Below are positions 53,331 to 62,500 of a DNA stretch of 64,000 nt, one piece after another. The translations under genes and the position numbers were made by a program. Under the pieces are notes generated by a model. The model was not told where the DNA came from. It saw only the letters and a program-made list of their open reading frames with translations, and made no database searches. The DNA lies in the NCBI RefSeq assembly GCF_018342475.1, contig NZ_JAEMUD010000001.1:682001-746000 (forward strand), written 5' to 3'. Numbering within the stretch: position 1 is the stretch's first letter; each line of letters starts with the position of its first letter. Source of the DNA: Parachlamydia sp. AcF125 (GTDB lineage: Bacteria; Chlamydiota; Chlamydiia; Chlamydiales; Parachlamydiaceae).

Positions 53331-54959
53331 ATGGTCACAGAGAATGTTAGTTTTTTAATAAAATCAGATCGTATATTTGACTATATTCCAATTGTGAGTA
53401 CAGTAACTAACTTGTTTGATTTGTTTCAGAAACATTTTGTTTTGCCAGAAAAAGCAGATATTTCAAAAAGTCGCTACTATACTTATTTGAAGCAAAAAAA
53501 ATGTTCCCGCTGTGTTGTCCTGCTATTCCCTTTTTTGGGGAATATTATTATGGGAGTTTATGATTTTGCTAATAGAAGATTTAATAATAGAAACTCCATG
53601 CTTGAAGTTGTTCAGAAGAATGGGGCGGCGCTTCAGTTTGCCAGCAAAGCGCTTAGAGGAGATAAGGAGACAGTACTCGCGGCTGTTCGGCAAAGTGGGC
53701 GAGCGCTTCAGTTTGCCAGCAAAGCGCTTAGAGGAGATAAGGAGACTGTACTCGCGGCTGTTGGGCAAGATGGAATGGCCCTTAAATATGCTAATGAAGC
53801 GCTTAGGGGGGATAAGGAGGTCGTACGTGTTGCTGTTAGGCAAAATGGGCGGGCGCTTAAGTATGCCAGCCAAGCGCTTAAAACGGAGGAGAAGGTTGTA
53901 CTTGAGGCTGTTCAGCAAGATGGAGAAGCGTTTAAATATGCCAGCCAACAGCTTCAAGACAATAGGGACTTCGTCCTTGCTGTTGTTGAAAGGAATGGAG
54001 TAGCGCTCAAGCAGGTTAAAGAGTGTTTTAAAGGCGATGGGGGTGTAGTGCTTGTTGCTGCGTTGGAGAATGAAGAGGCACTTGAATGGGCTAGCCCGCA
54101 TCTTAAAAACAATCGAAACTTCATGCTTGCTGCTTTTCAGCAAGATGGGCAAACGCTTGAATATGCCAGCAAAGAGATTAAACGGGATAAGGGTGCAGTG
54201 CTTGTGGCTGTGGGGGAGAATGGGTGGTCACTCCAGTATGCTGACGAACAGCTTAGAGGGGATGAGGAGGTAGTGTTTGCCGCTGTTAAGCAGGACGGGC
54301 TGGCGCTTCAGTTTGCCTTGTTAGGTTTGAATAAGAATCAGAAGATAGTGCGTGCCGCTGTTGGCCAGGATGGATGGGCGTTTCAGTTTGCCAATGAAGG
54401 GCTTAAAAAGGATAAAAAATTCGTGCTTAAAGTTGTTCGGCAGACTGGGTGGGCACTTAAGTTTGCCGACGAAATGCTCAGAAGAGATGCCGAAGTCGTG
54501 CGCGCTGCTGTAGAGCAGAGCGGGTGGGCCTTACAGTATGCTAGCCCAGACCTTAGGGAGAAGGAAGAATTAGTATGGGCCGCTGTTCAGCAGGATGAAT
54601 GGGCGTTGCAATATGCTGGCAATGCGCTTAAAAACAATAAGGATTTCATGCTTAAAGCTGCTAAACGGAACGTGTTGCTAATTCAGTATGCTGGGGAAAT
54701 TCTTAAAAATGATAAGGATTTCATGCTTGAGATGGTTCAGCGGGATGGATTGATGCTGCAATATGCTAGCGATGTAGTTAAAGACAATGATCAAGTCGTG
54801 CGCGCTGCTGTAGAGCAGAATGGATGTGCGCTTATGTTTGCCAGTGCACGGCTCAAAGAAAATGAGGAGATAGTACGTGTGGCTGTTCACAAGAGTGCGG
54901 CAGCATTCGAGTATGCCGGCGAACAGCTTAAGCAAAAGCTCAAGCGAGAATTAGGATAG
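53331..54959 (+). CDS. DUF4116 repeat protein with a hydrophobic N-terminal domain
   Basis: This 542-residue protein has two parts. Residues 1-89 contain a hydrophobic stretch (CVVLLFPFLGNIIMGVYDFA) after a DYIPIVSTVTNLFDLF segment, a domain I recall in front of DUF4116 repeats in amoeba-associated chlamydiae. Residues 90-539 are 18 tandem copies of a 25-residue unit (consensus like VLAAVRQDGWALQYASEALRGDKEV). These repeats would form an alpha-solenoid, suggesting protein binding. The first two repeats are almost identical at the DNA level, indicating recent expansion. A GGGGG site precedes the ATG. A host-facing role is an inference. Confidence 0.8.
   Translation: MVTENVSFLIKSDRIFDYIPIVSTVTNLFDLFQKHFVLPEKADISKSRYYTYLKQKKCSRCVVLLFPFLGNIIMGVYDFANRRFNNRNSMLEVVQKNGAALQFASKALRGDKETVLAAVRQSGRALQFASKALRGDKETVLAAVGQDGMALKYANEALRGDKEVVRVAVRQNGRALKYASQALKTEEKVVLEAVQQDGEAFKYASQQLQDNRDFVLAVVERNGVALKQVKECFKGDGGVVLVAALENEEALEWASPHLKNNRNFMLAAFQQDGQTLEYASKEIKRDKGAVLVAVGENGWSLQYADEQLRGDEEVVFAAVKQDGLALQFALLGLNKNQKIVRAAVGQDGWAFQFANEGLKKDKKFVLKVVRQTGWALKFADEMLRRDAEVVRAAVEQSGWALQYASPDLREKEELVWAAVQQDEWALQYAGNALKNNKDFMLKAAKRNVLLIQYAGEILKNDKDFMLEMVQRDGLMLQYASDVVKDNDQVVRAAVEQNGCALMFASARLKENEEIVRVAVHKSAAAFEYAGEQLKQKLKRELG
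53598..54947 (+). repeat. 18 tandem 75-bp repeats (DUF4116 units)
   Basis: The period is exactly 75 bp (25 codons) from residue 90 to 539. Repeat units differ by up to half of their residues, but each keeps the A-V and ALxYA positions. The first two units share nearly all bases. No spacers exist, so this is a coding repeat. Confidence 0.88.
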
Positions 54960-55277
54960 GCGGCATAAAACCCCTGCTTGGCATTTCATTGAAGGCTTTC
55001 GGCCTTTGCTGAATTTTGTCAAAATAGTTTGTATCTTTATCGCTTACTGCCCAAAAAACTTTTTCAAGTATACCTATTTATTGCAAGAAGGGGACGAAGC
55101 CTAGGGGGCACAGGAAAAAGGCTGACATTCCTCCAATTTGGTATTAAGACTAAACCCAAAGGGGCCAAACCATGTTATAGTAAATCTTTAACCATGACAT
55201 AAATCCTCTTGGATAGTAGAGGCTCAAGTCTATGGCGTTTATATTCTGCAAAATTACTTAGAGCAAGAGCTAACCTC
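54960..55277. other. Gap between the repeat protein and a decayed gene
   Basis: No gene is evident. A weak hairpin AAGGC-TTTCG-GCCTT lies near 54994-55008 without a T tract. Short plus-strand reading frames near 55045-55200 have no start or ribosome site. Confidence 0.4.
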
Positions 55278-55660
55278 TTATTTCTTAGAGGTAGCTTTTA
55301 AATAACGTGTGAGTGAATCTACGGCTAGATCTCTATCCAGTTAGCTGTATTCTTGACAGAATCCAGCTAAAAGGTTGGCACAGCGCTTCTCAGCAGGAAA
55401 GGGGTAAAAGGCGAGTCCTCTATCAGTGGGTAGGCTCGCGTTAAAATTAGCCCGAATAGCATTCAAGATGGAGGCCAATAAACCTTGCTGAGAAAAGCCC
55501 GACAAATTCTTAGAAGATTGTGTATGACATCGCTTTTTGCCAACCTACCACACTTTTAGAAGAAACGGCTAAAGCCTCAAACGAATGATGGTGATTACCT
55601 TTATTAAAGACATGTGATTGAATGACTAGAATCAGTTTATTTTTATGATACAATCATGTT
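55278..55660 (-). pseudogene. Unrecognised decayed gene (frameshift and in-frame stop)
   Basis: Read on the minus strand, protein-like sequence starts near 55660 (HHSFEALAVSSKSVVGWQKA), shifts frame near 55519, then continues through LSGFSQQGLLASILNAIRA, FYPFPAEKRCANLLAGF and, after one TAG/TAA-type interruption, DRDLAVDSLTRYLKATSKK to a stop at 55278. The two segments keep a consistent composition, so I call a pseudogene of an unknown family rather than noise. No start codon is clear. Confidence 0.5.
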
Positions 55661-55700
55661 AATTTTCTTAAAATTGTAAGCATAAAAAGAGAGCAGGGAA

Positions 55701-57353
55701 ATGAATAGTGTCGTTGCAACAGGCGGAGCAGGTTTTAAAGCTCATAATCAACCTATCATTGAAAACGGACTAATAAACGAAAAATTGCCACCTGAACTTT
55801 TTGTACACATCCTAAGCTATCTAGATAAGATCGACATCCAAGCGGCTGCTAAAGTTAATCGCTTGTGGTATGCAACCTCCCTAGATATCGTGAAATCCAA
55901 CAAATTTACTTTAATAAAAAACTTTGCAAAATGGTTGGGTGAAAATTTGCCAAAAAAATCATGTGCAAGTCAGATAGAAAGGCTTTTGCGCCTTGGAATT
56001 GATAAAAAAATTTTGGGAGCTGTAGACCTCTTAGCGGTTAAATTCTCAATTGATGAATTGAAGGAAGAAATTTTAGACATTTTAAAAGATTTAAGTGAGG
56101 AGGATTGCACTTGCTTAGAGAGGGTGCCGATAGGCAAAATTAGTTCAATTTTTTTTGAAGACGTATTCAATTTAGCCAGTGCTTATCGAGAAATAGAAAT
56201 TGCCAGAAAGGTGTCCCCCAAAAATAGGGGAAATTTCATCCTTGAAAATGCTTGTACAATATTGATTCAGCATCGAAAAGTAGATAAAGCGGTAGAAGCT
56301 GCCATGTGGGTGCCCCGAGAGTATAGGAGAAATTCCATCCTTGAGAATGCTTGTAAAATGTTATTGCAACATCGAAAAGTAGATAAAGCGGTAGAAGTTG
56401 CTATGCTGATACCCTGCGAAGATAAGAGAAATTTTATGCTTGAGGGTATTTCTACAATATTAGCTCAAAGCTTAAAAGTAGAGCAGGCGGTAGAAATTGC
56501 CAGGATGATATCCGATGGCGGTAGAAGAAATTCTATGCTTGAGGAGATTCCCATAATTGCAGAGCAAAGTTTAGAAGCAGAGCAGGCGGTAGAAGCTGCC
56601 ATGATGGTATCCGATGTGGATAAGAGAAATTCTATGCTTGAAGATATTTGTCAAATATTAGCACAAAATAAAGATACACATAAGGCGTTAGAAGTTGCCG
56701 CGTTGATAGCCGACAAAGATAGGAGAAATTCTATCCTTGAGAATGTTTGTAAAGTATTAGCGCAAAATGGAAAAGCAGAGCAGGCGGTAGAAGTTGCCGC
56801 GATGATAGCTGACATAGCTAAGAGAAATTCTATCCTTGAGGATGTTTGCAAAGTATTAGCGCAAAATGAAAAAGTAGGGGAGGCGGTAGAAGCTGCCGTG
56901 ATGTTATCTGACCAACGCAGGGCAGATTCTATGTTTAAGGAGATTTGTAAAATATTAGCACAAAATGAAGACAGAAGTAAGGCGGTAGCAGCTGGCATGA
57001 TGATACCCTTTGAAAGTCAGAGAAATTCTATGTTTAAAGGTATTTCTATAACAGCCGCAAAACGTGGAATAGCAGTTAAGGCGGTAAAAGCTGCTATGAG
57101 AATAACTCGAGAAAACATTAGAAACTTTACGCTTAAGGATACTTCTACGCTATTAGCCCAAGGTGGAGAAATAGATGAAGCAGTAGAAGTTGCCAGAATG
57201 ATATCCTACGAAAACGTTAGAAATTTTACGCTTAAGGATATTTCTACGCTGTTAATCCAAAGTGGAAAAGTAGAGAAGACGGTACAAGTTGCCATGATGA
57301 TATCAGACAAAAATGTCAGAGATAATGTTCTTAAAGATATTCCTAAAAAGTAA
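55701..57353 (+). CDS. F-box protein with twelve 33-residue repeats, candidate effector
   Basis: An F-box-like domain is at about residues 26-66: LPPELFVHILSYLDKIDIQA, then AAKVNRLWYATSLD. This eukaryotic domain binds Skp1 to recruit substrates to SCF ubiquitin ligases. After a helical spacer, residues ~161-550 carry twelve tandem repeats of 33 residues (pattern like AVEVAMMISDKxxRNSMLEDI, then ILAQxxK), probably a helical solenoid for target binding. The F-box-plus-repeat design is that of host-type SCF adaptors. There is no signal peptide; AGCAGGG precedes the ATG. Bacteria lack SCF, so secretion into the host is inferred. It lies directly downstream of a decayed gene. Confidence 0.8.
   Translation: MNSVVATGGAGFKAHNQPIIENGLINEKLPPELFVHILSYLDKIDIQAAAKVNRLWYATSLDIVKSNKFTLIKNFAKWLGENLPKKSCASQIERLLRLGIDKKILGAVDLLAVKFSIDELKEEILDILKDLSEEDCTCLERVPIGKISSIFFEDVFNLASAYREIEIARKVSPKNRGNFILENACTILIQHRKVDKAVEAAMWVPREYRRNSILENACKMLLQHRKVDKAVEVAMLIPCEDKRNFMLEGISTILAQSLKVEQAVEIARMISDGGRRNSMLEEIPIIAEQSLEAEQAVEAAMMVSDVDKRNSMLEDICQILAQNKDTHKALEVAALIADKDRRNSILENVCKVLAQNGKAEQAVEVAAMIADIAKRNSILEDVCKVLAQNEKVGEAVEAAVMLSDQRRADSMFKEICKILAQNEDRSKAVAAGMMIPFESQRNSMFKGISITAAKRGIAVKAVKAAMRITRENIRNFTLKDTSTLLAQGGEIDEAVEVARMISYENVRNFTLKDISTLLIQSGKVEKTVQVAMMISDKNVRDNVLKDIPKK
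56181..57350 (+). repeat. Twelve tandem 99-bp repeats in the F-box gene
   Basis: The period is 99 bp (33 codons). The core of each unit includes a conserved AVE-A...RRNSxLE and a following AQ-K segment. The first and last units are truncated or most diverged. Confidence 0.85.
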
Positions 57354-57642
57354 CAATAAGGAAGGGGGCTCATTCTCTTAGCTTACGCAAGGTTGATATC
57401 TATCAATTAACCTTATACAGGGAAGATAGGCCTTTTAAGTCGAATGAACCTTTTCTCCAACCTTTGGCTAGTATGGGAGTTAGACCAACGGCTAAGGAAA
57501 AGACAGGCGCCCTGTATGCCTGTTTCAAAAGAAAAGGAGAAATGGTTTGCTTCCTTGCGAATTCCTCTGAGATTGTTCTCAGGTCTTGGATAAAATGCCT
57601 TTTTACTTTATCCTTTTCTTTTTTATTTCTGGGAATTTTAGC
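57354..57642. other. Intergenic region before the flavoprotein gene
   Basis: This region contains no supported gene. A short ORF at 57464-57652 is overlapped by the flavoprotein frame and has no ribosome site or known product, so it is left out. Confidence 0.45.
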
Positions 57643-58863
57643 ATGTCTTTAAAGTGTGTGGTAATAGGTGGAGGAGCTGCCGGGTTTTTTGGGGCAATTG
57701 CCTGTGCGCAAAAAAATCCTTTAGCACAAGTGACCATTTTGGAAAAAACCAGGCAAGTTTTAGCTAAGGTGCGTATCTCGGGTGGGGGGAGATGCAATGT
57801 GACTCATGCCTGTTTCGACCCTGCCCAACTTGTTAAAAATTATCCTCGGGGGAACAAAGCTCTATTAGGTCCTTTTCATCGCTTTCAACCTAGAGATACG
57901 ATTGAGTGGTTTGAGAAACGGGGGGTAATGTTAAAAACAGAGGAAGATGGGCGAATGTTTCCTCTTACAGATAGTTCTCAAACAATTATTGAGTGTTTAA
58001 TGCAAGCAGCTCGCAAAGCCAAAGTGGAGATTAAATTGGAAGCGGGTATTGTCCGGATAGAGCGTGAGGCAGGGCAATTTAAGCTATTTTTAGGCGATGG
58101 GGAATGCCATTATGCGGATCGCCTTTTGCTGGCAACGGGCAGCCATCCTTTAGCGTTTCAATGGGCAGCTGCGTTGGGGCATACGATTGTTCCTCCTGTG
58201 CCTTCCTTATTCACTTTCAATATACAAAATTTTTCGCTTAAAGAATTGGCAGGGGTTTCAGTGGAACAGGCCGAAGCCAAAATAGAAGGCACTGCCCTTG
58301 CGCAATCGGGCCCACTTTTAATTACCCACTGGGGTTTTAGTGGGCCTGCTGCTCTCAAGCTTTCTGCATGGGGAGCTCGAGATCTCCATCAAAAGGGTTA
58401 TAAAGGCACTCTTGTAATTAATTGGATTCCTCAATTTTTAGCAGACCGGGCCCTTTCAACCCTGCAGCAGGGGCGCAAAAAGCTTGCGCGTCGGTCTTTA
58501 GGATCAGAAAATCCTTTCTCTTTGCCCCGCCAATTATGGAAAGCCTTGCTGATACGTGCCGAGATCGAAGCAGAAAAAAAATGGGTGAACCTAGATAATG
58601 CCAGCCTAAATCGGCTTGTGCAACGTCTTCAAGAGGATCGCTATCTTATTGAAGGGAAAAGCACTTATAAGCAAGAATTTGTCACCTGTGGAGGAGTTCA
58701 CCTGGACGAAATTAATTTTAAAGCCATGGAAAGTCGCCTATGCCCGCATCTCTATTTTGCGGGAGAGATTTTGGATATCGATGGGGTGACGGGTGGTTTT
58801 AACTTTCAAAATGCTTGGACAACTTCCTGGTTAGCGGGTCAAGCGATGGCAATTGAGGAATAA
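57643..58863 (+). CDS. HI0933-family flavoprotein (YhiN/BaiN-like NAD(P)/FAD oxidoreductase)
   Basis: This protein starts with the FAD Rossmann motif CVVIGGGAAGFFGAIACAQ and has the family-specific RISGGGRCNVTH. The C-terminus shows CGGVHLDEINFKAMESR and LYFAGEILDIDGVTGGFNFQ, the FAD-closing segment of HI0933 proteins. An ATG at 57586 would add a hydrophobic 19-residue extension, but the start MSLKCVVIGGG at 57643 puts the Rossmann motif at the N-terminus as in relatives (~406 residues). Substrate is unknown. The stop is 2 nt before rsmD. Confidence 0.9.
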   Translation: MSLKCVVIGGGAAGFFGAIACAQKNPLAQVTILEKTRQVLAKVRISGGGRCNVTHACFDPAQLVKNYPRGNKALLGPFHRFQPRDTIEWFEKRGVMLKTEEDGRMFPLTDSSQTIIECLMQAARKAKVEIKLEAGIVRIEREAGQFKLFLGDGECHYADRLLLATGSHPLAFQWAAALGHTIVPPVPSLFTFNIQNFSLKELAGVSVEQAEAKIEGTALAQSGPLLITHWGFSGPAALKLSAWGARDLHQKGYKGTLVINWIPQFLADRALSTLQQGRKKLARRSLGSENPFSLPRQLWKALLIRAEIEAEKKWVNLDNASLNRLVQRLQEDRYLIEGKSTYKQEFVTCGGVHLDEINFKAMESRLCPHLYFAGEILDIDGVTGGFNFQNAWTTSWLAGQAMAIEE

Positions 58864-58865
58864 AG

Positions 58866-59456
58866 ATGCGAATTATTGCAGGCTTACATAAAAATCGTCA
58901 GATTCTAGCCCCAAAAGGGGATAAAACGCGTCCCACTTCTAATCAATTGCGCGCGGCTTTATTCAACATCTGTCAGTTATATATTGAAGATGCGCATTTT
59001 TTAGATTTATTTGCCGGCTCGGGAGCGATAGGATTGGAGGCTTTAAGTCGGGGGGCTAAAAAAGTGGTCTTTGTTGACAACCAGCGAGAGAGTATTCAAT
59101 GTATTCAACACAATCTTGCCAATCTTAAGGAAGAGGCCCGTGGCCAGGTTTTTTTTAATGATGCTTTTGACTACTTAAAAGAATCGGCTGTCTGTCATGA
59201 GAAATTTGATATTATTTATGCAGATCCTCCTTATGATTCCTGTTTGATAAAAAAAGGGGAAGCCTTAGGGTTTAGTGAAAAAATTTTGCAAATGGTGAAT
59301 GAAAAGAGCTTGCTGCGCATAGGGGGGCTTCTTTTTTTAGAAGATTCGCGCGCTTCTCTAGCAGAAGTGGAAGCATATGGTTCCCTTCGCCTCCGAAGTG
59401 CTCGACAATTTGGCCACTCAAAGCTTCTAGAATATCAAAACTTCTTAGAAGGCTAA
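58866..59456 (+). CDS. rsmD: 16S rRNA (guanine966-N2)-methyltransferase
   Basis: This SAM-dependent methyltransferase modifies 16S rRNA. The N-terminal MRIIAGLHKNRQILAPKG with TRPTSNQLRAALFNI, the SAM motif LDLFAGSGAIGLEALSRGA and the catalytic YADPPYDS identify it. Length of 196 is normal. It is coupled to the flavoprotein gene by a 2-nt spacing. Confidence 0.95.
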   Translation: MRIIAGLHKNRQILAPKGDKTRPTSNQLRAALFNICQLYIEDAHFLDLFAGSGAIGLEALSRGAKKVVFVDNQRESIQCIQHNLANLKEEARGQVFFNDAFDYLKESAVCHEKFDIIYADPPYDSCLIKKGEALGFSEKILQMVNEKSLLRIGGLLFLEDSRASLAEVEAYGSLRLRSARQFGHSKLLEYQNFLEG

Positions 59457-59583
59457 AAAAGACCTTTGGTTACTCTTTTTGGTAGTTCATAGTGGACAGA
59501 ATGCGCTTTTTTTTGCTATTCTTCCCCTTTTACTCACGTTACGTATTTCACGTTCAATTTAATATAGAAGGAAGCATATCGCG

Positions 59584-62500
59584 ATGGAAAAACAAAAACG
59601 ATGGCAATTATATTTGATCATAGCGGTTATTGTTCTGACTCTCTACAATATTTTACCGACAGTTTTCTATTATAGCAAACCCTTGTCGAGCCCCATCGAT
59701 GCTCCAAGGGCGCACGATGTGGCAGTGTCGATTGTAGACAGAGTCAATGCCCTTGAAGATCAATCCAGAGAATGGTTGAAATCATTCTCTAAGCTGCTTG
59801 GAATAAAACCTGAATATATTGAATTGAATGCAGAGGACCCTCGCTTATTTCGCGTGGGGTTTAAAAGTCCTCAAGATGCAGAGCTTTTTAAAAGGTTTTT
59901 GCCTCAAGCTGGATCCCTCATTGGATTTGTACCCGCCCAACTCAGCCTTTATCCTGGAGCTTCTTTAAATGGGGCTCAAGAAGTATTAGTGGCACGCCAA
60001 ATTGGGGTGCATCTTGACCCAAGTGAAGTAGACCAACTCTTCAAATTTATTCCCAAATATCAACCCGACGGAACCCTTTCAAACACCTACCGAGATCTGG
60101 TGTATGATCGCGCAGCATTGATTGCTCATAGCTTTGCGGGCCCTAGTGAAGCTGGTACGATTGTAAAAGCGATTGTTAAAAATCCAACCAGCCCAGAAGT
60201 AGAAGAAAGAATTCTAGCTTTAGCGCGCGAAATTGGGGATATTGATCAATCATTTGCCCAAGAAAGCGGGATTGCCAAAAGATTATTTGCTAGTTTTATG
60301 CAAGTGAATGGCGAAAATCCAAAAGAGCTTGCTCAGAAATTTTTAGCTAAAGTTGAAAATTTAAAAACTAAGGTTGAGGCTCGTCGTGAAGCTTTAATTT
60401 TAGAGCAAAAAAAGAAAACAGATAGCGGCGAATTTTTAGGTGAAGCAAAAGAACAGGAACTAGCCGCTCTAGGTAACCAAAAACAAACCTTAGAAACCGC
60501 TGCTCATGTGCTGCGCAATCGAAGCGCAGAATTTAATGCTAGCCTTTCTCCTCTTTCTTTAGAAGAAATCCAAAAAACATTGGCGACTACTCCTTTAAAC
60601 CCAAAAAATGCTCTGCAAACCATTAGTTTGCAAGGTCGCAATCCTTTTGTCGATTCCCTTTTAATTGATTGGGGAAATGATCGGATTTCTATTAAATTTT
60701 ACGAGGATGTGCAAAAAAATCGAGAGGCTGATCCAAAGAACGAAAGTTTAGTTTATCTCAAAAATAAGCTAAATCACTTTATCGTCAATAATATCGCCTT
60801 AGCTTCTCGTTTAGCAGATGAAACCATTTCTCCTGATGCGGAGACTTTTTCAATTAACTTGAATCAATTGACGAATGCGCAAAGTTTCTTAACTTTTGAT
60901 TTAGGCTCTTTAGCAAACAAGCAAATTCATCAAGTGATTCACCAGTTAAACCAAACTTGGGTGCCACAGCATCCCGACCTTGTAAGGGAAAATTATCCTA
61001 TTAATCTGTTCGATGCTTTCAAAAAGCTTCCCGCACAAGACCAAAAATTGGGATTGGTGGTCTATGCACCCGCGATGTATGCAGAAGCTCCTCCTCAAGG
61101 GTTCAATATGGGATCATTATATGTGATTGCCAAAGGATTGGATACGATTATACAAACATATCGGGATAATCCCAAATCTACGGATAGCGAATTGCTTATC
61201 CATAACATCAATCAATTGAACGATCTGTTGCGCAAAAATGGGTTTATTGGTTATCCAGGCTCTTCTTACGACATGGGGGCCGAATTTAGCAAAGACTTTA
61301 TCTTTGAATTGCAGGGCTACTACCAACCACTTTTAACGGCTACGCGAGAAGATTTTAGGGTTAAAGGAAGCAAGAAAATGGCTGTATTAGATTTCACAGA
61401 TGTGGAGCAGCGCATTTTAACGCAGAATAAAATCGGCGACCGTATCCAAGAAGATTTGTTAAAGTGGGTGGAAGATTATAATGCTGCTCAGGTAGATCTA
61501 GACGTGACCCGTAAATATCTCATTCCAGCTCCTACAAGAAATCCTTACTGGGAAAACTTTAAACTTAGCGTTGTAAAGTATTTCAGGGGAGACGATCGTA
61601 AAAATTTAAAATGGGGGCTAGATCTTTCCGGTGGTAAAACCGTTCGGATTGGATTACGAGATCACAACAATCGACCTGTGACTAACCCAGAGGATTTAAA
61701 GCAAGCGACAAATGAATTGTATACGCGGATTAACAAAATGGGCGTTTCAGAGCGTACCATTCGGGTTGAAAATAGCCATATCATTCTAGATTTTCCAGGA
61801 TCTCAGGCCCTTTCGGCATCGGAGTTAGTGCAGGCCTCTGCCATGTATTTTCACATTGTGAATGAAAAATTCAGTCCCAATAATCCTGCCTTAAAAGATA
61901 CTGTCAACCAGTTCTTGCAAGGTGTTTGGAATGAAGCAGTGGTGACTAACCGCAAAGATGCCCAAGGGGTGAATGAGATTGCTTGGAGACATTTAGGGGG
62001 CGATGGCCAACACACGTTTCCGCGCGGTGAAGCCGCTCGTGTTCTTTACGAGAATGGCTTACGCCTCCCTTCGCCAGAGGATACCACGGCTAGCAATGCT
62101 TTTAATGATACCTTGTCGGCTATTGCGATTATGCGTGGGGATGATTACTCCGAATGGGAAGGGCAATCCACCCCCTTGCTTATTGTTTTCCGCAATTATG
62201 CGCTGGAAGGCTCTAGCTTAACAAATGTTCAAGTGGGATATGACCCCACCCAAGGTAACATTCTGAGTTTTGGGGTGAAAGGCTCTTACGACGGCAATAA
62301 GATGGCAGGAAATCCGCGTGATAATTTCTATGCTTGGACTTCACAGTTTGCAGAAGATAAAATTCTGGGAACCCCGAAAGAAAACTACTCCCATGGAAGA
62401 GGGTGGAGAATGGCTGTCATTCTTAACCAAAAAGTGATTAGCCAGCCAGGCCTACGCGCAGCTCTAAGAGATGGCGCAACCATTAGTGGTCGTTTTTCAC

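Noticed and set aside
53523-54152. Long minus-strand ORF inside the DUF4116 repeat gene
   Set aside because: It is an antisense shadow caused by the 75-bp in-frame repeats; its sequence is just the complement of the repeats and has no ribosome site.
53598-54947. Regular 75-bp repeats considered as a CRISPR array
   Set aside because: There are no unique spacers; the repeats are contiguous, coding and diverged along their full length.
57586-57642. N-terminal hydrophobic extension of the flavoprotein as a signal peptide
   Set aside because: The FAD Rossmann motif normally starts within a few residues of the N-terminus and the protein family is cytosolic; the ATG at 57643 is better.
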